A DNA stretch of 64,000 bases from Euglena gracilis. Its lineage: Eukaryota > Euglenida > Euglenophyceae > Euglenales. This document shows, piece by piece, positions 27,401-38,020 of the stretch. Where the stretch lies: assembly GCA_039621445.1 (NCBI GenBank), contig CP154955.1, forward strand, positions 18,580,691-18,644,690, in the 5' to 3' direction. Position numbers and translations under genes: made by a program. Every line of letters begins with the position of its first letter. Positions within the stretch are counted from its first letter, which is position 1. Under the pieces are notes generated by a model, which was not told where the DNA came from, made no database searches, and saw only the letters and a list, made by a program, of their open reading frames with translations.

Positions 27401-30400
27401 GGGGGATCAACACGTGTATTGGGGGAGGTTGCAGTGCATCACAATTCTTCCATTTTCATGGCCAGCCTTTCCCTTTGTTCTCCGCGTGTTTTACTCCCCT
27501 GCGCAACGTTTCAAACAACAGATGGTTGGGTACCCGAACCCGGGAGGGGGGGAGCCTCCAGTCTTCGCCAACCCCAGAATCCACTGCTGGGGACGTCCCC
27601 AAGGGATCCCTGTGAGGTCCCCGGAAGGTTGCCAAGGCGGAAGCCAGCCAACGCGCGGCCGGTCCGGCACATGAAAGCACCCTTCACCCAACTGACCCCG
27701 GGTTGAAAAGGCCTGGGCAGGTCTGCACGGGAACGCCGGTGGGGGGGAGACGACCCTGCTGAAGTGAAGAACTCCTTGCGGGAGTCCCCCCCCCCCACCT
27801 CCTGGGTGGGCCGGAGCTGCAAACCCAGGAAAGTGTGGTGGGCGGGAGAGGGGGGGCACGCACACAGCCCTCCACCCACCACGATGGGGGTGAGGGAAAT
27901 GTTGGTCAACCACTCGAACCAGAACCCGTGTGGGCAATTGGAAAAAAAAACCCTCCATCTGCTGGTGGGGATGGAGCAGGGCCGGGGCTGGAGCACCGCC
28001 TTTCTGGGTTGTGGCCACACCTTCAGTGCAGCAGCAAGGCCGTGACGCTGCTGGACGAAGTGGGAGAGGCGGTGGGCGGTGCGGGAGTTGGCGAGCACAA
28101 ACCCGTCCAGCAGGTTGACCTCCACCCGACCCCACGCCCCCGCTTGAACGGGAAGCGGGGGCCTGTGCCGTGCCGGTTGACTGCGGGGCAGGCGACGGAC
28201 GAAAAGCGGAATCGCCCAACAACAAGGTTCGTGCTTCATTTGGGGGCAGGTGTTTTTTTTTAAGACCGGGGGAGTCCCCCCACCCACCCCCTGGGGCCTC
28301 TAGGGGGTGGGGTCCCAGGGAACCCACCAACTTTTCCCCGAAAATGCCAAAAATTGCGAAAAATGCTAAAAATAGCACCTTTTTAAAATTTTCGGCGCCG
28401 AAAAGTATATACCAGGGGGGGGGGCTCAGCCGGACCTACCCACCCTGCCCCCCCCTCCCCTCCAGGGGTCCAGGACTAAAAAAAACTCCTGTTTGGGGGG
28501 TGATCCAGCCATGGGGGTGGCCCAAGTGGTTCGTTCCCACTGGGGACTGGTGACTGGCAAACCAGGCTCCCCGGAGATGAAACGAGGCGAGGGCCAGCTG
28601 AAAGCTTCAGAAGAATGAAAGCGCTGGTTGCCCCCCACCAAAATCAAAGAGGCGTTCTGTGTCCACACAGAAAAACCTATGCTTCGGCTTTCGGGGATGG
28701 CACTGGATTAATAGATAGATACACACATATGTATACATATACTGTTGTGCGGGGAGGTCCACCTTCCCAAATGCAAGCTGATGGGGGTTTGGTTTTCGAC
28801 AACATTTTGGGGGGGTTTCAATTTTTTTTTAGGGACAGGATTAGGGTTACACTTACCGTTAAGAAGGGGACTGGGGTTTGGGTTAGGCCGACAGTTTGAG
28901 AGTTGGGCCGAAATCCGGCCAAAATTCTGCCCTGAATTTGGCCTAATTTCAGCCGAAATTTGGGCCAAACGGCCTAAATCCTAACCCCAACCCATTCCCA
29001 AACCCCAACTCTAACCCCATCCCTTTCAAATAACCCAAACCCGGACCTTGGACCAAGAGTAGGACTTCCGTACTGCACATTTGTTCAGGACATCTCCGGC
29101 GGGGAGCGCGAAAACGCAGGCAATTGTTTTACGTATTAAATAATACATTTTATTTAAAAAAATGTAGAATTTCAATTTATTGATGATGAGTCACCCACCA
29201 GACATTACCGGTCCACCCGGGTTCCAACCCCCCCTTGTTTAACTACTGGGCCCTCCCCCGGGGGGGCCAGTAGTTAAGGGCTGTCTTGTATACATATAAA
29301 TATGTAAATACAGTGCTCATTGCCGGGCGACGATTGATGGGCCGTACACCCCCCCCCAGCACAAGTCGCATTTCGTGAGGGGGAAACTCGGCAGGGGGCG
29401 GGGGGACACACGTCGACCCATCAGCCTCCCCCAGCGCACCTTGACGTCCTTGCCGTACTTGCCCTCGTAGTACTTCACCCGGTCCAGCCCCTACGGAACA
29501 GAAAGGAACAAAGCCTCTCACCGAGCTCATCGGATGCTCCCATCTGGCTGGGGACAGGGACACGGGTTTTCCTGAGGACCCCGGGGGGAAAGGGGTCCAT
29601 CTTATCAGCTGGAAAAGGTGCTGGTTGGAGAGAGAAAAGAAGGTGTTGGCTGGACGCCACCCAGGGGGGTCTGGGGGGGGGGGGCTGCCAAGCTGACCCA
29701 ACTGGCACTCAAAACCTACCGAAATCCAGCTTCAACCCAGAAATGCGATCCAACGTCCAGCGATCAACAAATATTGATGGTCAACATTACCCCAGCAGCG
29801 ACGTCCGTTGAGACTGCAGGAATGAGAAGGGAGCATCCACCCCGCCACTTTCAGTGCCTTTCAGCATCAGCCCAGCTGAGGTGTGACGCAAGGTCGGAGG
29901 GGTCAAGTTCACAGGAAATTTAGGCTGCTTAGTGCGAAAAAAGGCCAGAAATGTACAGAAATGGAGGACAAAGGTTGCAAATTGTGCAGGGGCAGATTTG
30001 GGGAATCGATAAAGGTTTGCAGAAAGTAAAAGCAGGCAGTATCGGAACGGTATTTTCAGCTGCGAGCACCCCCCCCCCGGGTGGAATCACAGCCCAATCA
30101 AAACAGCTGACAATGGGAGGCTTGGGTGTTTTTGTGCCCATGCTTCCGAAGACAGGACAGGGGAGAGGACACCTCCAGCGGCAATGCAGGATCCAGGAAG
30201 TAAGGCAACCATGTCACCTGTGTTGTATGGGTGAGTGCGTGTGCGTGCGCGCGCGCGCGCGTGTGCGTGTGCGTGTGCGTGTGCGCGTGCGCGTGCGCGT
30301 GCGCGTGCGCGTGCGCGTGGGGAGATTGGGTGTGCGTGTGCGCGTGAGGTGCGCGTGCGGAGCAGGGGCGTGGCGTGTTGCGCGTGCGTGCGCGTGGGGT

Positions 30401-30494
30401 GCGGTGAGGACAGGCGTGGAGTGCGCGTGTGCGCGTGCAGGAAGTGCGCGTGGCGTGTGTGTGTGTGTGTGTGTGTGGTGTGTGTGTGTGTGTG

Positions 30495-30540
<46 letters not shown>

Positions 30541-33500
30541 GTGCGCGCGCGTGCGTGCATGCATGCGTGCGTGCATGTGTGTTTGTGCGTGTTGTGTGTG
30601 TGTGTGCGCGCGCATGTGTAGGTGTGTATGTGTGTGAGTGTGTGGGGGGGTGAGTACCAGAATGAGGGCGAGAGGGCAACACAGATGCCTCTGCCCCCCG
30701 TCTTGAATGCTTGGTCTCACAAAGGAGATAGCATGTGACCAAAACAGAAGACCAGGCTTTCCGGCTCAAAGGGGAGCTGTGCATGGCTTAAGAACCCCCG
30801 GGGGGGAGGGCTGTACGGGAAGGCCTGGTGGGGGAGGGTCGACCCCCACCCGGGAGGTGGGGGGGGGGGGTTGGTCGACCCCCCCCACCCGCCACAGCAT
30901 TCTCACGGATTTTTTTAACAAATCCACCCGGCGCCAAAGGCACTGAGAAAAAAATTGGGGGTCTAAAATTGGTGCTCCCAGAAATACGGGAGGAGGTGGG
31001 GGGGGGGGGTCGACCTCCCCCCACCCACCACCCTGGCTGTTTGGCCGATTCCCGTTCTGCCCTGGGGTCCATCCCAGAGGTAAAATCTGGGCTGGCTGGA
31101 AAAAGGCTGCTGGCTGACCATTCATATGGCCCGGGGTCGAACCGGGGACCAAAAAAATCGAAACTGCAAAAATGCTCAAAAACTGGGAATTGTGCACAGC
31201 GGAACACCTCCTCAATGCAAGCACAGGTCCTCTAAGTCACTCTCTTAGAGGCCAGACTCGCACTTAACACAAGTACACCGTTTTTGCGAAACCCCCGGGA
31301 CCCTTTACCCTGACACACGGAGAACATTTTTCAAACTGTTTGCAACCCTCCATCAGAGGGATGTAATTCCGGGTTTGGTGCGCATGTTCCTTGCCGAGTG
31401 GCGCGAAGAGGGCAGAGGGTGAGGTTGGTGCTCTCGGATGCTCTCGGAACAAGTGAGAAGCACACACCGACTGTTACGACACGGTGTCCGGTTTTTTGAG
31501 GCAGTGGTTGGTGCGCGCCAAAGCGTGCTCGCTGCTGATGCGCGCGTATGCACAATTGCGGGCACAATCCACCGTATCCACCAATTCATATTAAAGTACA
31601 CTGACGGCTACCACAACCCTACGATGTTCTTGGACGTGATGAGCGTTGCTGCACGCTTTGGCGCGCACGAACAAAATTCGGTTTCTGGGTGCTAAAGCGT
31701 GCAAGAACATTTCATCATTCGCTTCAAACTTGTGTGATGAGACACCGGTGCCACTTGAGACATCATGTAAATATAGCATTGCTTCCACATAGCATCCACA
31801 TGTTTTACAGACTCCTCCTCGTCCGTGACGGCTGGCCTCCTTTCTCTGGCTGCCGGTTGCCATGAACCGGCACCGCGTCGTCCCCCCCCCCATCTCACGC
31901 TCCAGTTGCGGGGATCGTGACCGCTTTGGTGGGTTCTGTTGCACCGGGGAAATCGATGCCGGCCTGGCGGGTGCTGAAGCATCAGCAGCTGATGTGGCTG
32001 CAGCAGCGGAGCCCAAGCAGCGGCAGGGCCTTTGGGATCCTGAAATTGGTGCCGGCAGACGTGCACCATTATTGGGTGGCTGCGTACCCACCTTCAGGAG
32101 ATCCTCCGTGCGCGCTATTGCGCAAATGAACCACTTGTGAATTTCTGCATGTGGTTCATTTGCGCCCTCGCACCCATGAGCAACGCCACGTGCGCTTCAG
32201 TGCAAAATGAACCATCTCTGCCATCGGCGATCCACTGGCCTTTGACAGTTGTGTATTTTCACCATCGTCTGTTTGCTGTGCCAGAGCAGAGAAAATATTG
32301 AACTCGCTTCCGGTTTATTCCTTTTCAAAAGATGACAGGTGGGCGCCGACCACAAACAAATATTGTTCTTCAAAGGTTGCGCTTCTTCCGGGTTCTTTGC
32401 AACAAAATTGGTTGTGCGGACACCCAGGATAAGTTGGGTGGAGACACCCATCCCTTTCATTCCCTGCAAACCCGGCCGCCTAAGACTCTGCGTCCACCAC
32501 ACAAAGGCACAGTCCTCGAATGGCACACCAGGCACCAAAGGGGAGTTTGTTGGGGGTGCCAATACAACGAGGAAAAGAATGCCAGGCTACCCAGCCTGGG
32601 GGTCACACGCCTCAAAGGAGTGCTCCGGGGTGGCGGCCATGGCGGCGTCCAGGGACTTCTTGCCCACCCAACACCACGGGCTGTGCCGGAGGAGGGTTGA
32701 GTCGGCCATCTCAGGGTGGCAACCCGTCACATAGTTCCTCCCGGGGGCTGCCGTGTGAGTGTATGTATGTGTGTGGTATATATTGCATGTTACAGATGGA
32801 TACATACACGCAAACATAAACTACATATACATCATATGCAGCGTGTTGTGGATGATTTCTGGGGAAGTTGGGAAGGTTGGCGAAAGGCATATGCAGCACC
32901 CAAAAAGATTTAAGAGTCCAATGGCAAAGATCAAGATGGGAAAAGGAAATCTCTTCCCGGCACAGAGGAAAATTGCAAATTGGTGCAATCATCCTTGACA
33001 AAAAAAAAAGAAAATGACGTTCAAAAAACGTGCATTTTTGAAATCCAAAAGAACTTGCTGACCTTCATTGAGGCGATTTTGTGGAAGATCAGATTCCAAA
33101 AGGTGGGAGGTTTTTTGACTCTCCTCCAATCTTTCGGCCATTAGATTTGCATATTTCGGCAAAGACAGGTCAGAACCAGTGGGGGAAAAAAAGCTATCTT
33201 CCATCCCCGGAGCATGTTGCTGGCTGCCCCCCCCCCCGAGGGGTTGTCCAGCCGGCTGCTGGGCTGCACTCTGCTGGTTCCTGAAGACTAACAAAAAAAA
33301 TTCAACGGGATTGAAATGCCACCCAGGATTTTTGACAGGAAACCACTGAAAACCCTCCAAAACACCACCATCGCCCGTCCCCCATAACGCGTAAAAGCGA
33401 CCTTTCTCGAGTTTTAATTTCCGAAACTGTTTGAGCCCCAAACAGATTCGCAAACCGACGGCCCTGAGGAGATCGCAGATAACTTGGGGTCTCCAGGAAA

Positions 33501-33956
33501 TTTTGAACTGAAACAGGAGAAGTGCTCAGAGACCAGAGGGAAGTGCATTCCAAGGTTTGATAAAACCGCAGGCAGGTGGTGGACCCCCTACCTCTGGTCA
33601 AGAGGGGACACCCCCGCCCCGACCTAAAGGGCGGCATGGCCAAAGTGAACCATTTTCGGAAATTCTGAAAAACTGGACCCCCAAGAAAAATCCACCAAAA
33701 TGCCACTTCGGCACTTTTGGGGGCAAAATTTTGTCAAAATTTCCAAAAAATTAGACGCCAAGCGGCTGAGAGAAAATTTTTGACCATTTGGGGGGGGGTC
33801 CCCCCCAGGGTCGGTCAGCCTTGACAGGTGGGGGCGGTCTGCATCTCCCTCTCAAGGGGGGGGGGGGTCGGGGTGGACACCACAGCTAAAGCCGGGCCAC
33901 CTGCTTATATCGAACCCTTGTGCACACGTGCAAATGCAGCAGACGGCATGCAAATG

Positions 33957-33987
<31 letters not shown>

Positions 33988-34198
33988 ACAACACACAATA
34001 CACACAACACACACACACACACACACACACAACACACACGCACACGCACGCACGCACACAGCACACACACACACACACACAGCACACACACAGAGAGAAA
34101 GAGAGATGCATATGCACGCACACGTCCACACACCAGTTGAAGTCGGAGGTGACTGCGATGCGGATGGTCGCGGAGAGAACGCGTCCCGGCCGCCACAT
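15817..34198 (-). CDS. DsbA/FrnE-family thioredoxin-fold oxidoreductase, 8 exons
   Basis: Exons in transcript order: 34198-34134 (ATG; IRIAVTSDFN), 32680-32609, 29600-29522, 29490-29440, about 28180-28021, 26945-26841, 20736-20630, 15889-15817 (stop TGA). Joining exons 1 and 2 (TG + C) makes the active-site motif CPWC followed by WVGKK, typical of the DSBA-like family (FrnE, 2-hydroxychromene-2-carboxylate isomerase type). Later landmarks also fit: KYYEGKYGKD, ANSRTAHRLSHF, EAVFRYNHKEGRNIGDP, GVDGVPHFQFE (the cis-proline GVP loop) and a C-terminal GALEPEEFRTIF helix. Length is about 235-245 residues, as usual for the family. Phases match at every junction except the 5' side of the exon at 28,180. 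The 29,600 exon uses a weak acceptor and is the least sure. Expected role: thiol-disulfide or glutathione-linked redox chemistry; substrate unknown. Introns hold about 17 kb of repeats. Confidence 0.85.
16784..17305. mobile_element. hAT-like short element with internal GCGGAAAAATT repeats, nested
   Basis: CAGGGGGGGGG at the left and CCCCCCCCCTG at the right, with GATATCAATTTT-type inverted sequence just inside. The flanks share TGTAACT(C), consistent with an 8-bp duplication and one lost C. Both subterminal regions are short tandem arrays of GCGGAAAAATT or GCGGAAATT. Inserted in the 16,599-20,519 element. Confidence 0.65.
17319..20208. mobile_element. 2.9-kb hAT-like element nested in the 16.6-kb transposon
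   Basis: Perfect terminal inverted repeats CAGGGATGGATGGGAAGCC (17319 onwards; inverse ends at 20208) and a perfect 8-bp target duplication CTCTCCGT (17311-17318, 20209-20216). The interior holds a further repeat (about 17,741-20,166) that includes a 160-bp satellite. No convincing transposase; open frames here follow the satellite. Confidence 0.85.
17895..19635. repeat. 160-bp satellite array, about 10 copies
   Basis: Units contain GTCAATGGGTCGGCGGCCC at 18064, 18214, 18379, 18539, 18678, 18833, 18997, 19160, 19320 and 19484, a spacing of 139-165 bp. Each unit pairs an AT-rich TTTTTTCGATTTTTTTCGAC part with a GC-rich part. Open frames on both strands simply read through the repeat. An inverted three-unit version lies at about 61,480-61,960. 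Confidence 0.9.
21012..24001. mobile_element. 3.0-kb non-autonomous relative of the 11-kb transposon
   Basis: CTTAGGCGGCCGGATTCGCA at 21012, inverse ending at 24001, perfect 5-bp duplication TGAAA (21007-21011, 24002-24006). The right 300 bp match the right arm of the 11-kb element; 22,300-22,680 matches the element at 31,244-32,484. It carries some twenty GCGCAAATGCGC-type palindromes, several as long hairpins (21,507-21,570; 23,020-23,110; 23,240-23,335). No plausible gene. It lies in the intron between the DsbA/FrnE exons at 26,841 and 20,736. Confidence 0.85.
24284..24990. repeat. (CATA)n-(CATG)n-(CATA)n microsatellite
   Basis: About 80 CATA units (24284-24603), about 48 self-complementary CATG units (24604-24794), then about 45 CATA units with one CACA and one CATG interruption. 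The open frames here are repeat artefacts. Confidence 0.95.
25063..25100. repeat. Interstitial telomere-like CCCTAA tract
   Basis: CCCTAACCCTAACCTAACC and variants immediately left of the 25,101 element; the tract resumes at 25,769-25,796 on its right. Isolated units also occur near 28,980, 39,090 and 58,770, and on the other strand near 28,840-28,890. Confidence 0.75.
25101..25768. mobile_element. 668-bp hAT-like element inserted in telomere-like repeats
   Basis: CAGGGCAGAACGGAAAGGCC at the left and GGCCGTTTCCCATTCTGCCC near the right end; flanks CCCTAACC and TCCTAACC (7 of 8 bases). GTCGACCCCCC blocks flanked by CACCCGGGAGGTGGG lie inside. A related copy at about 30,803-31,065 has no clear target duplication. 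Confidence 0.65.
26661..26752. repeat. Dispersed repeat, copy 1 (partner 29,133-29,211)
   Basis: TATTAAATAATACATTTATT, then TAGAATTTCAATTTTATTGA and TGATGAGTGACCCACCAGAC; about 80 bp shared in the same order with 29,133-29,211. AT-rich; origin unknown. Confidence 0.75.
26970..27335. repeat. Dispersed repeat, copy 1 (partner about 59,925-60,362)
   Basis: ATAACCCCCCCCCAAAAGTAG..., TTGGGATTTTCAGCAACGGA and TTTTGGGGGTTATGG have counterparts in order at 59,925-60,362 (GGAGGTTTTCAGCAACTGAC, CATTTTGGGAGGGTTA). Probably a decayed transposable element. Confidence 0.55.
28021..28180 (-). CDS. DsbA/FrnE gene, exon 5, possible frame break in a G run
   Basis: Strong acceptor GCCCCGCAG before 28180 and donor GTGTGG after 28021. 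The 3' half reads VEVNLLDGFVLANSRTAHRL then SHFVQQRHGLAAALK, the AHRL region of the family. The 5' half reads best in another frame (NRHGTGPRFPFKRGRG). One extra G in the G-rich stretch near 28,120 would join the two. With that change the exon could follow a donor GTCGAC just beyond 29,440; without it the phase does not match. Confidence 0.6.
28247..28491. mobile_element. 245-bp hAT-like MITE in a DsbA/FrnE intron
   Basis: CAGGTGTTTTTTTTTAAGACC at the left, inverse ending ACTCCTG at the right, perfect 8-bp duplication TTTGGGGG (28239-28246, 28492-28499). The core GAAAATGCCAAAAATTGCG and TTTTCGGCGCCGAAAAG is shared with the copy at 37,823. Confidence 0.85.
30232..30650. repeat. (GT/GC)n microsatellite
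   Basis: GTGCGC and GTGTGT tracts with interruptions; CA-rich on the other strand. Open frames are artefacts. Lies in a DsbA/FrnE intron. Confidence 0.9.
31244..32484. mobile_element. 1.24-kb deletion derivative of the 11-kb transposon family
   Basis: Left end CTTAGAGGCCAGACTCGCAC; right end reduced to GGCCGCCTAAG. Perfect 5-bp duplication ACTCT (31239-31243, 32485-32489). It shares 31,700-32,110 with the 21,012-24,001 element and carries degenerate GCGCnnnTGCGC palindromes (about 31,505, 31,540, 31,655, 32,107, 32,160). Non-coding. Confidence 0.8.
33955..34110. repeat. (CA)n microsatellite next to DsbA/FrnE exon 1
   Basis: CA tract with CG and GA interruptions, starting 24 bp into the first intron. 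Confidence 0.9.
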
Positions 34199-36844
34199 CG
34201 TTCGTCTGTGGAGAGGCAGCGGTGCATTTCCCCTTGCAGTCTGCGGCGGTTGGGAGCAGCCGCCAGGCGTGTCAGACTGCCGGCCTGGGTCGCTGCTGGA
34301 ACACCCCCCCCTCCCTCGCTGAGACACTAAGTGGCTCCTGGGCAAGCGTCTCCAGAAACTTGGGACTTTGGTGCTGCTGCTGGGTTTTGTCGGGGTTCTG
34401 AACACGGGAGGCGGGGTCCCGGCCACATCGTTTGGATGGGCTTTGATCCAACGCACATAGCGTGTGGCACACGATGCAGTTTATCCATGAAATGGAAATA
34501 CTGTCACAATTTCCTTGCCTGGAGACACATGCAAACTTGCGACATGTTACCCCATCATCGATGACATTGGGCTGTGGAGGCGCAGAAGCAAAACCAAAAA
34601 TGAAGCATAAAAAGGGTTATAGGATGAGGAGAAATGACGATTGGACCAGTTACATGCCAATGCCAAGCTTCTGTACAAAAAAAACTTCTGACATGACCAC
34701 AAGAAGCCTGTATCGAAGAGCAGGGAAAAAATGGCAACTTTGATGAAAAGTGTGATTGGCAGAATGGTAATAACATTGTTCTTGGTGTGCCATAAACATC
34801 CTCACTTTGCTGGAATGCCGGCATAATCCCAGAACAAAAGCTATATACCTCTCATTTTCAAAACAGTCTGCGAAGATGGGGGGGAAAACTCCCACAAAGA
34901 AAAGTCAAGAAACAGGACGAAGGAAGTTGTGCAAACTAAGGCCCAGCCAAAACATTCCTATTTGGGCAACTTCACCAATGTGTTTGTCTAACATTCTTGT
35001 TGGTCACACCAGAGTTCCTCGAAGATGGCATTCTTTTTGATGCCCCCCCAAAGAATCCGATCTACCTTGCATTTGATGCATGTGCTTGCATGTGCTTGCA
35101 GGTTGCCAGCGCCTTGAATACGTATGGCTGCCTGGGGGGGATTTTTGGCAGGAAACCCGTAGGGGGGGGAGGCTTGGGGGGGGGGGGCTTCTACTGGGGG
35201 GAGCAAGCGGCTTCTAACTGGAAAGGGGTTTAGTTTGCGGTGTTGTTGGACTTTGTCGCAGCCCCACCTCCAGAAGAACAAAAAATATATTGTTGGGGTC
35301 TGTCGGAAACTGTCGGGTGTTGTCGGGAATTGCCGCGGGAGGCGCCTGCGTCCGAGGGCCCAAATGGTCACAACTAACCTCCTCCCCCCCCCCAAACGGT
35401 TGGGCCCTGAGGCTGTTGCCTCGGGGGTGCCCCTCCAAACCCAACCACGGAACTTGGGGGAAAGATGAAGAAATTAATGTCCCTGCCCCTCAACTGAATG
35501 AACGCCAACCTGCATTGGGCATGGGGATTCGCTTTTTGTGCATATAAAGGAAATGGTGACAACCTTGACGGTCCGGACACCCCCGGTTCATTGGGCAATG
35601 GCGTTCATTCGGTTGCCACCAAAAAAGAGAGAATCACCCAACCATCCAGACATATCAGCACCTTCTGCACCCGCAGACCCAAAAACAGGAGACAAACCAG
35701 AAGGCAGCCAGCCCCCCAAGGGTGGTGAAAAGAAGCCTGGCAGGAACGAAAATGAAATGATGGCCAGGCGAGGTTCCTGTGGATTCCCTGGTCACAACCG
35801 TCGTACACTCCCCTGGTCCAGTTGGTCTTGAACCTGTCGGTTATCAGGGAAATCGACCTGGGCCGACCGAGCTGTGGCCGAAAACTGAACCTGGGGGGTG
35901 GGGGTGGCCAGACCTGCGCTCCACGGTACCCCCCACGGTCCAACCACACCCCCCGCCCCCGCACGGCAACAACCGCCCCGTGATCAACGCAACTCACGTC
36001 GCGGCCGGCCACCAGGGGGCCGCAACGGGAACGAAACAGGGTGGTGGGGCGGGGCGGGGGCGGTGGGCGGCCGCAGCCCGGTTCCGTTCGCATATGACTA
36101 TGACTCGCAGGGAGGACCGGGGCATGGGGAGGGAGGGAGGGAAGGCTTTTCCGTTGGGGGGAGGCCGCCTGAGGTTTGCCTGAGGCCAGGGCACCGTGCC
36201 CAGTGGCCGAAACAGAGAGAAACCACCCCGGGAGGTGCAACCCTCCCCCACCTCACTAACCCCTGCGGGGGCACCAACCGGTAAAACAAAAAAAAACGCC
36301 GGACGCAGCCCATCCCCCATCCCAGGTGTAGGGATCCAGCCAGACAGCACCCAACCGCCGGACCCCCCCCCCGTCAAGCGCCACCCCGTGCAGTGTGAAC
36401 CTTTGCCCTGCGAAGCGATGCGAGGCTGCCGTCGTTTTCCATAGGCACAGCAGACCAGAGGCACAGTTGACTCCGATGAAGAGACTACACTGATACCGTC
36501 GCATTCTCGACCTTCACGGTTCTTCCGCGGTTTAGGAAGGTCTGTCTTTCAGCCATGGGGCTTCTTGGGGAGCTTTTGGGGACCAAGAGCTTGGGGAGAT
36601 ACAGCCTTTGAAAGGTGCTGACTGTTGCTGGCTGCCCCCCCCCCGAGGGGTTGTCCAGCCGGCTGCTGGGCTGGAAGGAGTAGAAATGGCCAAAAGTGGT
36701 TTTGGGGGGTTTTGAAAAGGTCGTCCTTTGGAGGTCTCACGTCAAGAGTTCTGGGTGGATAATTCCACTTCGCTGGATTTTTTGTTAGTCTTCAAGAACC
36801 AGCAGAGTGCATTTTTTCAGCTCAACTCGGCCCAGCTGCCCCAA

Positions 36845-37164
36845 CCATACAATTTATTCTTACCGACCCCCGGGGGGGAGGGGGGGGGGTCACTCCACTT
36901 TTCAAAAAACCAGTCAGTCACTTTTTTCGGGAAGCCAGTTAGTCACTACCCCCGGGGGGGGGCGAAAGGAAATTTGACCAAAACATGAAAAAAAAAGCCA
37001 AAAAAAATTTACGGCGCCTTTGGCGCCGGGTCACTTTTGTGGTTTTTTGCCGACCCCCCCCCCCGGGGGGGAGAGGGTCCGGGCCAAAAACCAGTCAGTC
37101 ACTCTGGAAAAACCAGTCACCCACCCCGGGGGGGGGGGGAGACAGTGACTCAGTGATTGTATGG
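36845..37164. mobile_element. Inverted-repeat element, CCATACAAT family
   Basis: CCATACAATTT at the left and GATTGTATGG at the right; flanks share CCCCAA (6-7 bp). Internal CAGTCAGTCACT repeats are shared with 14,313-14,690 and, in part, 37,261-37,331, which carry the same CCATAnAATTTTTACCAACC end. Superfamily undetermined. Confidence 0.55.
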
Positions 37165-37822
37165 CCCCAACTTGATTTCAGCGGGGGGTCCTATGACCGG
37201 CAAGGATATGCTGGCTGGAGGAACGGTGCTGCATGGCTGGACCCTCCCCACGGGGTAGGGTCCATACAATTTTTACCAACCACCGGGGGGGGGGGGGGTC
37301 GGCCACTCAGGAAAAGTGACCACTTTGACTGGTGGGGTCTCCTCCAGCTCAAGAATCCCCACCTTCCAACCCACACTCCTTTGGCAAATCCAGATATGCA
37401 AACTCTGTTTGGGGGGGTCGTTTCCAAACGTCGGGACGCCCGGGGTGGCGAGGAAAAGCCGTCGATGGGAAGCGTTCGAGGAACAGGAAGCAAGGGCGGG
37501 AGGGAGGGAGGGAGGGAGGGAGGGAGGGGGGCAGATGGCGGCGGCGGCGGCTCTGCGGCACAGAGAGAGACAGCGACGTTGGTCGGGGGGGGGGGGGGGG
37601 TACGGGCGGGCCGGGCAAAGCACCGCAGCGGCAGACAGTCGCATACCCACACGCGCTATTCACGCGCACGGCCGTCCTGCAGCTGTTGGGCGACACGGCG
37701 GGCCGGTGAAGCCTGCCGGGGAGGCGGCATCCTGGGTCGCACAATACCGGACGACTCCAGACGGCCTTCGGCCGCTGGCGGTTCAGCCTTGTGTGCTCGC
37801 GGGAGGTCGATTGGAGCTCGAC

Positions 37823-38020
37823 CAGGGGTTTTTTTAAGACCGGGGGGGGGGGGCACTCCCTGGGGGGGCCCCGGGGGTCCCGGGGGACCCACTCAATTTT
37901 CCCTGAAAATGGCCAAAAAAATCGCGAGAAATGCTAAAAATAGCACCTTTCAAAAAAATTTCGGTGCCTTAGGCACCGAAAAGTATGTCTCACCACCCCC
38001 TGGCTTAAAAAAAAAACCTG
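37823..38020. mobile_element. 198-bp hAT-like MITE
   Basis: CAGGGGTTTTTTTAAGACC and AAAAAAAAAACCTG ends; perfect 8-bp duplication AGCTCGAC (37815-37822, 38021-38028). The GC-rich flanks (37,640-37,822 and 38,021-38,100) look coding-like, but I could not settle a frame. Confidence 0.85.

Noticed and set aside
36845-37331. Exact 8-bp duplications for the CCATACAAT elements
   Set aside because: Only 6-7 bases agree, and with a one-base shift, so I list them as inverted-repeat elements without a superfamily.
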